Source: Mailhella sp. (lineage in GTDB: Bacteria; Desulfobacterota; Desulfovibrionia; Desulfovibrionales; Desulfovibrionaceae). Taken from it: a stretch of 12,916 nucleotides of DNA. This document shows positions 1 through 6,461 of this stretch, one piece after another. The stretch's first letter is position 1; every line of letters starts with the position of its first letter. The notes below the pieces were generated by a model, which was not told the DNA's origin, ran no database searches, and saw nothing but the letters and a program-made list of their open reading frames with translations. The DNA lies in the NCBI GenBank assembly GCA_017411945.1, contig JAFQPD010000018.1:1-12916 (forward strand). The letters run 5' to 3'. The position numbers and the translations under genes were made by a program.

Positions 1-106
1 CCGCTACCAGCGGTAAAATAACGCCGAGCAGATACTGCAGGCCAAGTGCTGACCCCGCCCATCCTATAAACAGGATAAGCAGAGTTGCCGCAAATGCGAT
101 GGTCAT
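1..106 (-). CDS. dsrM: Probable DsrM (DsrMKJOP membrane cytochrome b subunit), N-terminal 35 codons only
   Basis: The start ATG (106-104) overlaps the TGA of the RsbRD gene as ATGA, and a GAGGGG ribosome-binding site lies 7 bases upstream. The visible residues are one hydrophobic segment (from MTIAFAATLLILFIGW, then a small Gly/Ala-rich stretch and LLGVILPLVA). This is the pattern of the first membrane helix of DsrM, the NarI-like heme b subunit that exchanges electrons with the menaquinone pool for the sulfite-reduction complex DsrMKJOP. The call rests partly on context, because an RsbRD-domain gene directly ahead of dsrMKJOP is, to my recollection, the arrangement in Desulfovibrio. The rest lies beyond the left edge, so no heme-ligand histidine can be checked. 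Any other polytopic membrane protein remains possible. Confidence 0.5.
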   Translation of the reverse strand, partial: MTIAFAATLLILFIGWAGSALGLQYLLGVILPLVA

Positions 107-666
107 TCCTCTACCCCTCGATTTTCAGTTTCAGGAGCAGTTTCCTGCTCCCTCCGAAGCTTGGCCAGACGGATCACCGCCGACTGGCTTCGCTTTACTT
201 CTTCCACTCGTATCCTGAACACGCGCTCACGGGCCTCGGAATACATGTCCAGAGCCATGAGGCCCAGGGTATCCACGCGGGATTCCATGGCGAGGTATTC
301 GTTCAGGATCTTTTCGCCGGAGTTTTCCGACTTCAGGCACTCAGGCATGATCGCGCTGCGCAGTATCTCCTTGAGCAGATACAAGGCCCCTACGGCTTTG
401 GAGGGCTGCATGTCCTGCACGGCGCGTACCCAGACGAGGTCGTGAAGCGCCTGCTTCACGGTTTCAGCATCGGCCTCCTTGCCGATGACCGCGTCATAGA
501 GGACGGCGGCGGCGATGCGGGTCGTTTCACCGACAGGATTGGCAAAACGGTCGCGGTTCGTGCGCATGAATCCTTTGCTGTCCAGAGGATAGCTTGCGAA
601 GAAACGATTGACCCAACGTTCCACCAGCACGTTGCGCTGGCTGCTGCACAGTTCGATAATGTCCAT
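103..666 (-). CDS. RsbRD N-terminal domain protein, likely regulator/sensor linked to dsrM
   Basis: This 187-residue protein is soluble, with no signal peptide or membrane segment. Residues 10-110 match the RsbRD N-terminal (RsbT co-antagonist, globin-like sensor) family: the block RDRFANPVG at 38-46 and the block RAVQDMQPSKAVGALYLLK at 81-99 are its hallmarks. Residues 115-170 are helical and charged and could form a coiled coil. The STAS output domain found in full RsbR-type stressosome proteins is absent, so it is a sensor module alone. Its stop overlaps the start of the next gene (probable dsrM) as ATGA, which implies translational coupling. The start at 666 has only a weak CAGG ribosome-binding site. 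A role in controlling or assembling the sulfite-reduction complex is inferred from position only. Confidence 0.8.
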   Translation of the reverse strand: MDIIELCSSQRNVLVERWVNRFFASYPLDSKGFMRTNRDRFANPVGETTRIAAAVLYDAVIGKEADAETVKQALHDLVWVRAVQDMQPSKAVGALYLLKEILRSAIMPECLKSENSGEKILNEYLAMESRVDTLGLMALDMYSEARERVFRIRVEEVKRSQSAVIRLAKLRREQETAPETENRGVEE

Positions 667-832
667 GTAAGCCTGCTAGAAAGTTGATGAAAATCAGACG
701 GCCGACCAGAGGCCGCTAATTTGTCGAATATTAGCTTAATATTCGGCAAGATACAAGTCGGCATTATGACGAAAGTGGAATGTTTTGTTAGTGATATCGA
801 AGGATTGAAAAAATTTAGAAACTTTGTGAAAG
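667..832 (-). promoter_or_regulatory. Upstream region of the RsbRD-dsrM operon
   Basis: These 166 AT-rich bases between the VKOR gene and the RsbRD gene should hold the operon promoter. A possible minus-strand promoter is TTGTAT (-35) and TAATAT (-10) with a 17-base spacer; it is weak (4/6 matches each) but would overlap the large dyad at 721-749. Nearer the start codon is a small GC hairpin (arms 699-703 and 711-715, CGGCC/GGCCG), followed on the minus strand by TCTGATTTTC, which could be a leader hairpin. No convincing terminator for the VKOR gene is seen, only a 4-bp CTTT/AAAG hairpin ahead of a T-rich stretch, so read-through is possible. Confidence 0.35.
721..749. promoter_or_regulatory. 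29-bp near-perfect dyad, candidate operator
   Basis: The left arm TTGTCGAATATTA (721-733) and the right arm TAATATTCGGCAA (737-749) are inverted copies that differ at one position (724 against 746) and are separated by three bases. The dyad sits about 55 bases upstream of the RsbRD start codon. On neither strand is it followed by a T-run, so it fits a repressor or activator site better than an intrinsic terminator. The cognate regulator is unknown. Confidence 0.55.
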
Positions 833-1891
833 CTATTGGGCCATGCCGCTTGTGTCGATGAGGGCGGAAGGCTGGCGAGGTGAATTTTTTACAGAATTGT
901 CATCTTCGCAGCTTCCGGGCTGCTTTTCCCCTCCGCAGAAAGCCGCTACGCCAAGGTCCAGGCCGGGCACTTCGGCATGTTCTGGCCGGGGGGAGTCCTC
1001 CCTGCGAGGGGCGGAAGGGCGGGCTTCCTCGCGAAGGAAGGCGGGCAGGCCTCTGAATTCCACGAAGGGGAGTCGGTCGGAGCCGGCGGCAAGGACGTGG
1101 GCGCGGTTTTTCCAGAGGCGGAACTGAAGAAGGATCATCTCCGGCTTCAGCAGACCGAAGCGGTAGTCCGGCAGTTCCATGAGGTCCGGGGCGTCGGCGA
1201 GGCCGGGGATGTCCGTATGGGCTCCGGCTATGGCGTCGGCAAGAGTCTGACCTTCGGCGATGCGTTTCGCCATGGCCCGGATGAGCCAGATGTCGCGGCT
1301 GTCTTCCGCTACGGGGAACCATGCGGCATCGGGCAGGGAAGAGGATCGCCCGGCAAGTGTCTGGCAGGCGCGGCAGCTGGGAGAAAAGAAGACCTGAACG
1401 GAGGTCTGCTCTGGTCGGGGGAGCGGCGACCACAGTTCAGAAGCGTCGCGCAGGATGCCGCCTGCGTTGACGGTGAAGAGCAGGGCCCACGCCAGAAGGA
1501 GCAGAGAACGGCGGGCGCGCTTGTGCAGGGCGGTCTCCCGAAGGAGGGAGAAGAACGTTAGCGCGATGAGCAGGCCGACGATGAGGCAGTTCGCGCAGGG
1601 GGCGGTGAAGCTCATGACGGCCATGAGCAGGATGTCGGCCGCAAGGGCCGTTCCGGAAAGGAGCCGGGCTGCATTGGGAAGGCGCAGTGCGCAGAGTGCG
1701 AGCGTGAGGCCGAAAAAGGCGGAGCCGGCTGTCCAGAGGGAGACTCCGGCCAGGCTGAAGTCCTGGAACAGGGCGCAGCCGTCCGTGAGGCAGAGCGCCG
1801 TTCCTCCGGAAAACTGTACCCAAAGGCAGAAGGAAAGGCCGATGAGGCCGAGAATGAAGGGCGAGGTAGGGAACTGGCGTTGTGATCGCAT
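833..1891 (-). CDS. VKOR-family membrane protein fused to a thioredoxin-like domain
   Basis: This 352-residue protein has an N-terminal membrane domain with helices near 11-30, 48-70, 82-117 (possibly two segments around the active site) and 128-146. It carries the four cysteines of vitamin K epoxide reductase homologues: the loop pair C34/C39 in LCLTDGC and the active-site C99-A-N-C102. A thioredoxin-like segment follows (about 163-290) with the motif FFSPSCRAC (C173, C176). Bacterial fusions of this kind do the job of DsbB plus DsbA: the membrane part passes electrons from thiols to quinone and the Trx part oxidises exported proteins. The tail (290-352) is charged and low in complexity, with two extra cysteines (C319, C328). 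The start at 1891 has GGAG 6 bases upstream. The Trx domain is divergent, so whether it acts as an oxidase or isomerase is open. Confidence 0.75.
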   Translation of the reverse strand: MRSQRQFPTSPFILGLIGLSFCLWVQFSGGTALCLTDGCALFQDFSLAGVSLWTAGSAFFGLTLALCALRLPNAARLLSGTALAADILLMAVMSFTAPCANCLIVGLLIALTFFSLLRETALHKRARRSLLLLAWALLFTVNAGGILRDASELWSPLPRPEQTSVQVFFSPSCRACQTLAGRSSSLPDAAWFPVAEDSRDIWLIRAMAKRIAEGQTLADAIAGAHTDIPGLADAPDLMELPDYRFGLLKPEMILLQFRLWKNRAHVLAAGSDRLPFVEFRGLPAFLREEARPSAPRREDSPRPEHAEVPGLDLGVAAFCGGEKQPGSCEDDNSVKNSPRQPSALIDTSGMAQ

Positions 1892-1920
1892 GGCGGCTCC
1901 ATGAATTCAGTCCTTATTGG

Positions 1921-1949
1921 AAAATAGCTCAGGGCGGGCATGGCGTAAA
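1921..1949 (-). promoter_or_regulatory. Weak candidate promoter for the VKOR gene
   Basis: Read on the minus strand, TTTACG (1949-1944) and TATTTT (1926-1921) are 17 bases apart, each matching 4 of 6 consensus positions, about 30 bases upstream of the VKOR start. The divergent region 1892-2025 must also drive lgt, but I found no convincing plus-strand promoter there. A short hairpin GCTGG/CCAGC (1972-1987) lies in the lgt leader. Confidence 0.2.
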
Positions 1950-2025
1950 GCCTTTTCTGCCGGCGCGGCCTGCTGGAAGATGCCAGCCTTTTATGGTATG
2001 GGGAATTCCATCAAGGAGAACGAAG

Positions 2026-2799
2026 ATGCAGTATCCCAATATAGACCCCGTCGCCCTCAGCGTAGGCCCTGTGCAGCTGCACTGGTACGGCCTCATGTAT
2101 GTGTTCGCCTTTGCCGTGGGCTGGATACTCGGCCGCTGGCGCGCCTCCCGCCCCTGGTCGGGCTGGAAGGCCGAGCAGGTGGACGACTATGTGACGTGGG
2201 TCATGCTCGGCGTCATCCTCGGCGGCCGCCTTGGCTATGTGCTGTTCTATGATCTTCCTTTCTATCTGGCCAAGCCGCTGGAGATGTTCAAGCTCTGGAA
2301 CGGCGGCATGTCCTTCCATGGCGGCCTGCTCGGCGTCGTCGCTATGAGCTGGCTCTGGGGCCGCCGCAGTGGCAAGACCCTTGTCGAGATCCTGGATTTC
2401 GTCGCCCCGGTTGTGCCTACGGGCCTGCTTTTCGGGCGCATAGGCAATTTTATCAATGGCGAACTCTGGGGGCGGGTGACGGATGCTCCCATCGGCATGG
2501 TCTTCCCCCATGCGGGCTCTCTGCCGCGCCACCCTTCCCAGCTTTATGAGGCCGGGCTCGAAGGGCTCCTCGCCTTCATCATCCTTTGGATATACTCCTC
2601 CAAGCCCCGCCCGCGCGGTTCGGTAGCTGGCCTCTTTGCCGTGCTGTACGCGCTGAGCCGCATGTTCGTGGAATTCTACCGCATGCCCGACGTCCAGCTT
2701 GGCTATCTCTTCGGCGGCTGGCTGACCATGGGACAGGTGCTCTGCCTGCCTCTGCTGGCCGCTGGCCTGTGGCTCATGCTGCGTTCCCGCAGGGCATAG
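2026..2799 (+). CDS. lgt: Phosphatidylglycerol--prolipoprotein diacylglyceryl transferase
   Basis: Lgt transfers diacylglycerol from phosphatidylglycerol to the lipobox cysteine of prolipoproteins in the inner membrane, the first step of lipoprotein maturation. The 257-residue product has the family hallmarks: the N-terminal LHWYGLMY segment (residues 18-25), the HGGLLG motif (MSFHGGLLG), and the signature GRIGNFINGELWG containing the conserved Arg, Asn and Glu, followed by HPSQLYE. It has about seven hydrophobic segments. The open frame extends upstream to 1882, but the ATG at 2026 is preferred because AAGGAG lies 7 bases before it and homology begins right there. The length is normal for the family. 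It stands alone, divergent from the VKOR gene and 35 bases upstream of the promoter of the receptor operon. Confidence 0.96.
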   Translation: MQYPNIDPVALSVGPVQLHWYGLMYVFAFAVGWILGRWRASRPWSGWKAEQVDDYVTWVMLGVILGGRLGYVLFYDLPFYLAKPLEMFKLWNGGMSFHGGLLGVVAMSWLWGRRSGKTLVEILDFVAPVVPTGLLFGRIGNFINGELWGRVTDAPIGMVFPHAGSLPRHPSQLYEAGLEGLLAFIILWIYSSKPRPRGSVAGLFAVLYALSRMFVEFYRMPDVQLGYLFGGWLTMGQVLCLPLLAAGLWLMLRSRRA

Positions 2800-2833
2800 C
2801 CCCGTTCTCGTTGGAAAAGAGAGCACTGCGTGA

Positions 2834-2862
2834 TTGACAGGGGAAGTGTTTATCAATATCAA
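2834..2862 (+). promoter_or_regulatory. Candidate sigma70 promoter of the uptake operon
   Basis: A perfect -35 hexamer TTGACA (2834-2839) is followed after 17 bases by TATCAA (2857-2862), which matches the -10 consensus at 4 of 6 positions. It lies between lgt and the receptor gene and would give a leader of about 45 bases. That is too short for a cobalamin riboswitch, and no B12-box sequence is seen. Confidence 0.45.
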
Positions 2863-2870
2863 GAAATCCA

Positions 2871-2884
2871 GATATAAATATATC
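2871..2884. promoter_or_regulatory. Perfect short dyad GATATA-AA-TATATC, candidate operator
   Basis: Two 6-base arms (2871-2876 and 2879-2884) are perfect inverted repeats around AA and sit just downstream of the predicted transcription start. Another ATATC element at 2856-2860 is inverted relative to GATAT at 2871-2875. The position suits a repressor of the receptor operon. The sequence only loosely resembles a Fur site, and the regulator is not identified. Confidence 0.3.
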
Positions 2885-2912
2885 CTGCTAAAAGGATGTG
2901 CAGGGAGGCTCT

Positions 2913-4829
2913 ATGTCTGGAAAAATGTTCGCTTCCTTACTTGCGAGCGCAGTGCTGTTTTCTGCTTGCGGGAATGCGCTGGCAGAGGGCGAGGCAGTCG
3001 AAACAGAATTCCCTGAGATCGTCGTCAGTGCGACTGTGGAGAGCGCGGAGGCGAAGAAGCTCCCGGCCAGCGTTCAGCTGATAAGCCGCAAGGAGCTGGA
3101 CAGGGCCGGCATACGCAGTGTAGAGGAGGCCCTCTCGCACTATGTTCCCGGAAGCGGTACCAGCCAGCCCGGCGCTTTTTCGAGCGTCGGCCTGCGCGGC
3201 TTCCGCTCCGGGGCCAGCGCAAGCTCTGTGCTGGGCGACAGGGTGGTCATGCTTATCGACGGCCTGCGCTCTTCCTCCGGCAACGCTTCCGCCATCCCCT
3301 TCGCTCTCGTGGACCGCATCGAGATAGTGCGCGGCCCGGCCTCCGTTCTCTACGGTTCGTCTGCCATGGGCGGCGTCGTCAATGTCATAACGAGGCGGGG
3401 CAAGGGCGAGATGCGCGGCGAGGTGGGGGCGTCCTATGGGCGTTTCGATCAGGCTGAGGGATACGCAGGCCTGCATGGCGCACTTTCCGAAGAGTGGGGC
3501 ATGGCACTGGGAGTGCGCTCTTCCAGGCGGGGAGACTATGAGGCCGGCGGCGGTCGCGCCTACGATAATACTGAGACGGCCGATACTGATGCCGGAGCCG
3601 CTCTCACATGGTCGCGCGGGCCGTCCTCCGTCCATCTGGTGGGACTGCATCGTTCCGTTTACGATACCGGAAGCCCGGGAAGCACGTCGTGGGCGACTCC
3701 GTCGGACCGCATCGGCCTGCACTACAGCCATCTTTCCGGTGCGGTCGAACACAGCACGGACGGCGGGCATTCCTTCAGCGCCGCCCTGTACGGGAACAGG
3801 AACGTCTACCGCTACATTTCCAGCGAAGAATCCCGCTATACTACCTATACGGCCGGGACGCGTCTGACCGCCGCCTTTTCCCTTGGAGACAGGGGGAGGC
3901 TTTCCATAGGTGCGGATTTTGCCAATATTCGCGAGAAGATGGGCGGCGAGTCCATCGGTCAGCCCGACTCCCGGAACGACGTGCTCGGCCTTTTTGCCGA
4001 GTACCGCCATGAGGCAGATGCCTTCACGCTGTTCAGCGGCCTGCGCTACGACAGGTATTCTGGAACGCTCAAAGGCAACAAGGGCGTCGTCCAGACTCGC
4101 ACGTCGAAGGACTTCGAGAACGTGAGCTGGAATTTGGGCGGCGTGTACTGGCTCACGGACTGGCTGGGGCTCAAGGCCAGCGCAGGCACGGCCTTCGTTG
4201 CCCCCACGGCTGTCAACCTCGCAGGCGATTACCGCGGAGCGTGGGGGCATTATGTGGGCAATCCCGACCTTGAAGCCGAGACCTGCCTTTCCGCCCAGTG
4301 CGGCTTCGAACTGCAGTACGGCGGCTTTCGTGCCGAACTCATGTATTTCCAGAGCTGGTATGAGGACCGCATCTCCGGCGTCTACGGCTATGGCGGCGAG
4401 CCTTCCACTTGGAAGAACGTGGCTTCGCAGAGGCTGAACGGCTTCGACCTCGAACTGGCCTGGAAGGGCGAGTTCGGAAAGTTCAAAGTCTCTCCCTATC
4501 TCAACTCCGAGATATTCACCAAGATGGAGAATGGCGACGGCAGTAAGGTGACGTATCTGCCGCATCACAGCACGGTGGCCGGTCTCGGTCTCGGCTGGGG
4601 CAGGGCATGGCTCGATGTGAACGCCCGTTTCACCGGCACTCAGATTCAGGGCGGACCGGACAAGGAGGAGAGCTATGCTGTGCTGAATGCAAGGTTCACC
4701 CTGCATGCCACGAAAAGCCTCGACCTCTATGTTGGCGTGAACAACCTTACGGACCGCTGTTATGCCGTGAGCATGGGTTATCCTCTGCCGGGCCGGACTG
4801 TGTACGGCGGCTTCACCTATAAGTTCTGA
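2913..4829 (+). CDS. TonB-dependent outer-membrane receptor, BtuB-like, possible corrinoid receptor
   Basis: This 638-residue protein begins with a signal peptide (cleavage likely after ALA at 22-24). A TonB box follows at about 35-42 (EIVVSATV), then a plug domain at about 48-162 with SVGLRGFRSG, VVMLIDGLRS and the motif RIEIVRGPASVLYGSSAMGG ending in VVNVITRRG. The rest is a 22-strand-type barrel rich in aromatic and Gly residues, ending in YKF with the terminal Phe of outer-membrane proteins. Such receptors import scarce ligands (corrinoids, heme, siderophores) using TonB energy. The modest size and the downstream BtuF-like gene favour a corrinoid, but iron or heme is not excluded. I chose the ATG at 2913 (AGGGAGG 4 bases upstream) over the in-frame GTG at 2898. 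It is the first gene of a three-gene operon; the next gene starts 5 bases after its stop. Confidence 0.9.
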   Translation: MSGKMFASLLASAVLFSACGNALAEGEAVETEFPEIVVSATVESAEAKKLPASVQLISRKELDRAGIRSVEEALSHYVPGSGTSQPGAFSSVGLRGFRSGASASSVLGDRVVMLIDGLRSSSGNASAIPFALVDRIEIVRGPASVLYGSSAMGGVVNVITRRGKGEMRGEVGASYGRFDQAEGYAGLHGALSEEWGMALGVRSSRRGDYEAGGGRAYDNTETADTDAGAALTWSRGPSSVHLVGLHRSVYDTGSPGSTSWATPSDRIGLHYSHLSGAVEHSTDGGHSFSAALYGNRNVYRYISSEESRYTTYTAGTRLTAAFSLGDRGRLSIGADFANIREKMGGESIGQPDSRNDVLGLFAEYRHEADAFTLFSGLRYDRYSGTLKGNKGVVQTRTSKDFENVSWNLGGVYWLTDWLGLKASAGTAFVAPTAVNLAGDYRGAWGHYVGNPDLEAETCLSAQCGFELQYGGFRAELMYFQSWYEDRISGVYGYGGEPSTWKNVASQRLNGFDLELAWKGEFGKFKVSPYLNSEIFTKMENGDGSKVTYLPHHSTVAGLGLGWGRAWLDVNARFTGTQIQGGPDKEESYAVLNARFTLHATKSLDLYVGVNNLTDRCYAVSMGYPLPGRTVYGGFTYKF

Positions 4830-4834
4830 CAGCC

Positions 4835-5656
4835 ATGCTTCGCGTTTTCTGCCTGCTCGCATTCCTGGTCCTGCCGCAGACGGCATGGGCCCTCCCGCAG
4901 AGGATAGTCGCGCTTGCGCCCAGTGTGGCCGAGCTTCTGCTGGCTCTGGACTGCCGGGAGCGCATCGTGGGGAAGAGCGGCGAAGCCGGGCCGGAGCTGA
5001 CGTCTGTGCCGGATGTGGGCCCGTTCCACAGGCCTTCGCTGGAAAAGACGCTGAACCTTGAGCCGGAACTTTGCGTGGGAGTTGTCGACGGGACTCCTCC
5101 GGCGCTGCTCCGGCGGCTGGAGGCGGCAGGGGCGGAAACCATGATGCTCGATATCCGCTCATTCGAAGGGCTTCTGCAAGAGCTGGCGCGCCTTGGCGAT
5201 GTGCTGGGCGTCCCTGAAAAAGCGGAGGAGCTCGTTCGAAGCGTGAGGATGAGGCTGGAGCACATCGAGGTTTCAGCCGGAGATTCCGGGAAGCGTCCCT
5301 CCGTGCTCTTTCTTGTTCAGGAGAAGCCGGCCATGGCCGCCGCGCAGGGGACGTTCATCGCTCATCTCATAGAGAAGGCAGGGGCTGTGTGCGCTGTTGC
5401 GGCGCAGGGGAATGCTGTCTATCCTGTGCTTGGCAGGGAGGGGCTGGCCCGGCTCGCGCCGGATGTCGTTCTCGTTTCGAGCATGCATCCGGGCAGGGCA
5501 GGGCTGCCGAAGCGCATCGACGGCGCTTCCCTGCCGCCTGAACTTGCCTTGAGCCGCGTCTATGCTGTGGATGCCGACATGTTCACCCGGCCTTCGCTCC
5601 GGGCTCTTGACGCGCTCGAACAGCTTGTGGACATCCTTCACCGGGAAAAGGACTGA
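4835..5656 (+). CDS. BtuF-like periplasmic substrate-binding protein of an ABC importer
   Basis: This 273-residue protein has a signal peptide (MLRVFCLLAFLVLPQTAWA, residues 1-19) and no lipobox. The mature part is the helical-backbone metal-receptor fold (BtuF/FecB/FhuD class): RIVALAPSVAELLLAL at 23-38, then VGPFHRPSLEKTLNLEPEL at 61-79 and REGLARLAPDVVLVSS at 201-216. Glu70 and Glu202 occupy the positions of the two conserved glutamates that dock onto arginines of the BtuC-type permease. It would carry a ligand delivered by the receptor just upstream to an inner-membrane permease not encoded here. The start codon follows the receptor stop by 5 bases and has no clear ribosome-binding site, so translation is probably coupled. 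Its stop overlaps the next start (TGATG). The ligand could be cobalamin, heme or a ferric siderophore. Confidence 0.82.
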   Translation: MLRVFCLLAFLVLPQTAWALPQRIVALAPSVAELLLALDCRERIVGKSGEAGPELTSVPDVGPFHRPSLEKTLNLEPELCVGVVDGTPPALLRRLEAAGAETMMLDIRSFEGLLQELARLGDVLGVPEKAEELVRSVRMRLEHIEVSAGDSGKRPSVLFLVQEKPAMAAAQGTFIAHLIEKAGAVCAVAAQGNAVYPVLGREGLARLAPDVVLVSSMHPGRAGLPKRIDGASLPPELALSRVYAVDADMFTRPSLRALDALEQLVDILHREKD

Positions 5657-6408
5657 TGGAACTCGCCGCCCCTGCAGAAAGAAAAAAAACAGCGACTCTC
5701 CTTGCGTGTGCGCTGTCTTTCGCCCTGCATGCGGCTCTGGCGGCAGGCCTGCTCTATGCTCTTCCTCGTGGCGAGAATCCCGGCAATGCCGGGCCGCTGA
5801 GCCTGTCGCTCGTGTCTCTGCCTGTTCCCTGCCGTGGAGAGAGCGCAGGAACGAGCGGTGTTCCGGCTCAGCGGGAAAAAACAGTCGCGGCTCCCGCAGA
5901 AGAGATAGAAAGTGAAGCGGTGAAGCCTGCTGGACCGAAGAAGCCGGAGCTCCGGACGCCAAAGAAACGTCCGGCCAAGGTCGAAGCGAAGAAAGCCCGG
6001 CCGCGTGCGGAGCGTCCGGCCAAGGCGGCCGAGACTGCTTCCGCTGTTTCGGCTGGTCCAGCTGAGGCTCCAATGTCCCCGGCTCAGTCTGGCATCTCAT
6101 CTTCCGGAGTGGCGGATGTGCCTTTCGGCAAGCCCTGCGGCCCGGCCTTCACGAGCTTCAGCCGTCCTGTCTATCCTCTGCAGGCTCGCCGCGCAGGCAT
6201 TTCCGGACTGGTGAAACTCCGCGTCTTTCTGGACGATGCAGGAACGGTCCGCGATATCGAAGTCCTCGAAAGCGGGCATCGCCTGCTGTCCGATGCGGCC
6301 TGCGCGGCCATACGCCGCTCTTCCTTCCGTCCTTATACTGAAAACGGAAAGAGCCTGCCCAGCCGGACGGTCATCCCCATCCGATTCTCGCTGGAACAGG
6401 CTCTTTAG
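5656..6408 (+). CDS. tonB: TonB energy-transducing protein
   Basis: This 250-residue protein has the TonB layout. A cytoplasmic N-terminus leads to one membrane anchor (about 12-36) that contains SFALH (S21...H25), the conserved Ser-x3-His motif needed for coupling to ExbBD. A periplasmic linker rich in Lys, Pro and Ala (about 75-130) follows, then the C-terminal receptor-binding domain (about 165-250) starting with YPLQAR and containing GLVKLRVFLDDAGTV and a RRSSFRPY-type block. TonB transmits proton-motive force to outer-membrane receptors by binding their TonB box. The start overlaps the upstream stop as TGATG, with AAAGGA before it. Its place directly behind a receptor and binding protein suggests a dedicated TonB. 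No exbB or exbD lies in the window, so these must be elsewhere. Confidence 0.92.
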   Translation: MELAAPAERKKTATLLACALSFALHAALAAGLLYALPRGENPGNAGPLSLSLVSLPVPCRGESAGTSGVPAQREKTVAAPAEEIESEAVKPAGPKKPELRTPKKRPAKVEAKKARPRAERPAKAAETASAVSAGPAEAPMSPAQSGISSSGVADVPFGKPCGPAFTSFSRPVYPLQARRAGISGLVKLRVFLDDAGTVRDIEVLESGHRLLSDAACAAIRRSSFRPYTENGKSLPSRTVIPIRFSLEQAL

Positions 6409-6430
6409 CGGGGCATCCCCGGCATTTCTG

Positions 6431-6461
6431 CGCGTCAGCCGTCAGGACTGGCGCGTTTTTT
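6431..6461 (+). terminator. Intrinsic terminator of the receptor/BtuF-like/tonB operon
   Basis: Arms CGCGTCAG (6431-6438) and CTGGCGCG (6448-6455) form an 8-bp stem with one G-U pair and a 9-base loop, followed directly by six T residues (6456-6461). It lies 22 bases after tonB. The T-run overlaps the stop codon of the convergent metH (6460-6462), so the hairpin lies just beyond the metH stop. On the minus strand it has no T-run and is not a clear terminator for metH. Confidence 0.85.

Noticed and set aside
1882..2025. N-terminal extension of lgt to the upstream ATG at 1882
   Set aside because: The extension overlaps the divergent VKOR start region, has no Lgt-like sequence and no good ribosome-binding site, while the ATG at 2026 has AAGGAG at ideal spacing.
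2913..2972. Lipoprotein-type cysteine (FSAC) in the receptor signal peptide
   Set aside because: The -3 position is Phe, which does not fit a lipobox, and a normal signal-peptidase I site (ALA before EGE) follows. Outer-membrane barrel receptors are not normally lipoproteins.
2937..5162. 741-codon open frame on the minus strand across the receptor and BtuF-like genes
   Set aside because: It spans two clear genes on the opposite strand, has no recognisable domain and shows the composition of a shadow frame.
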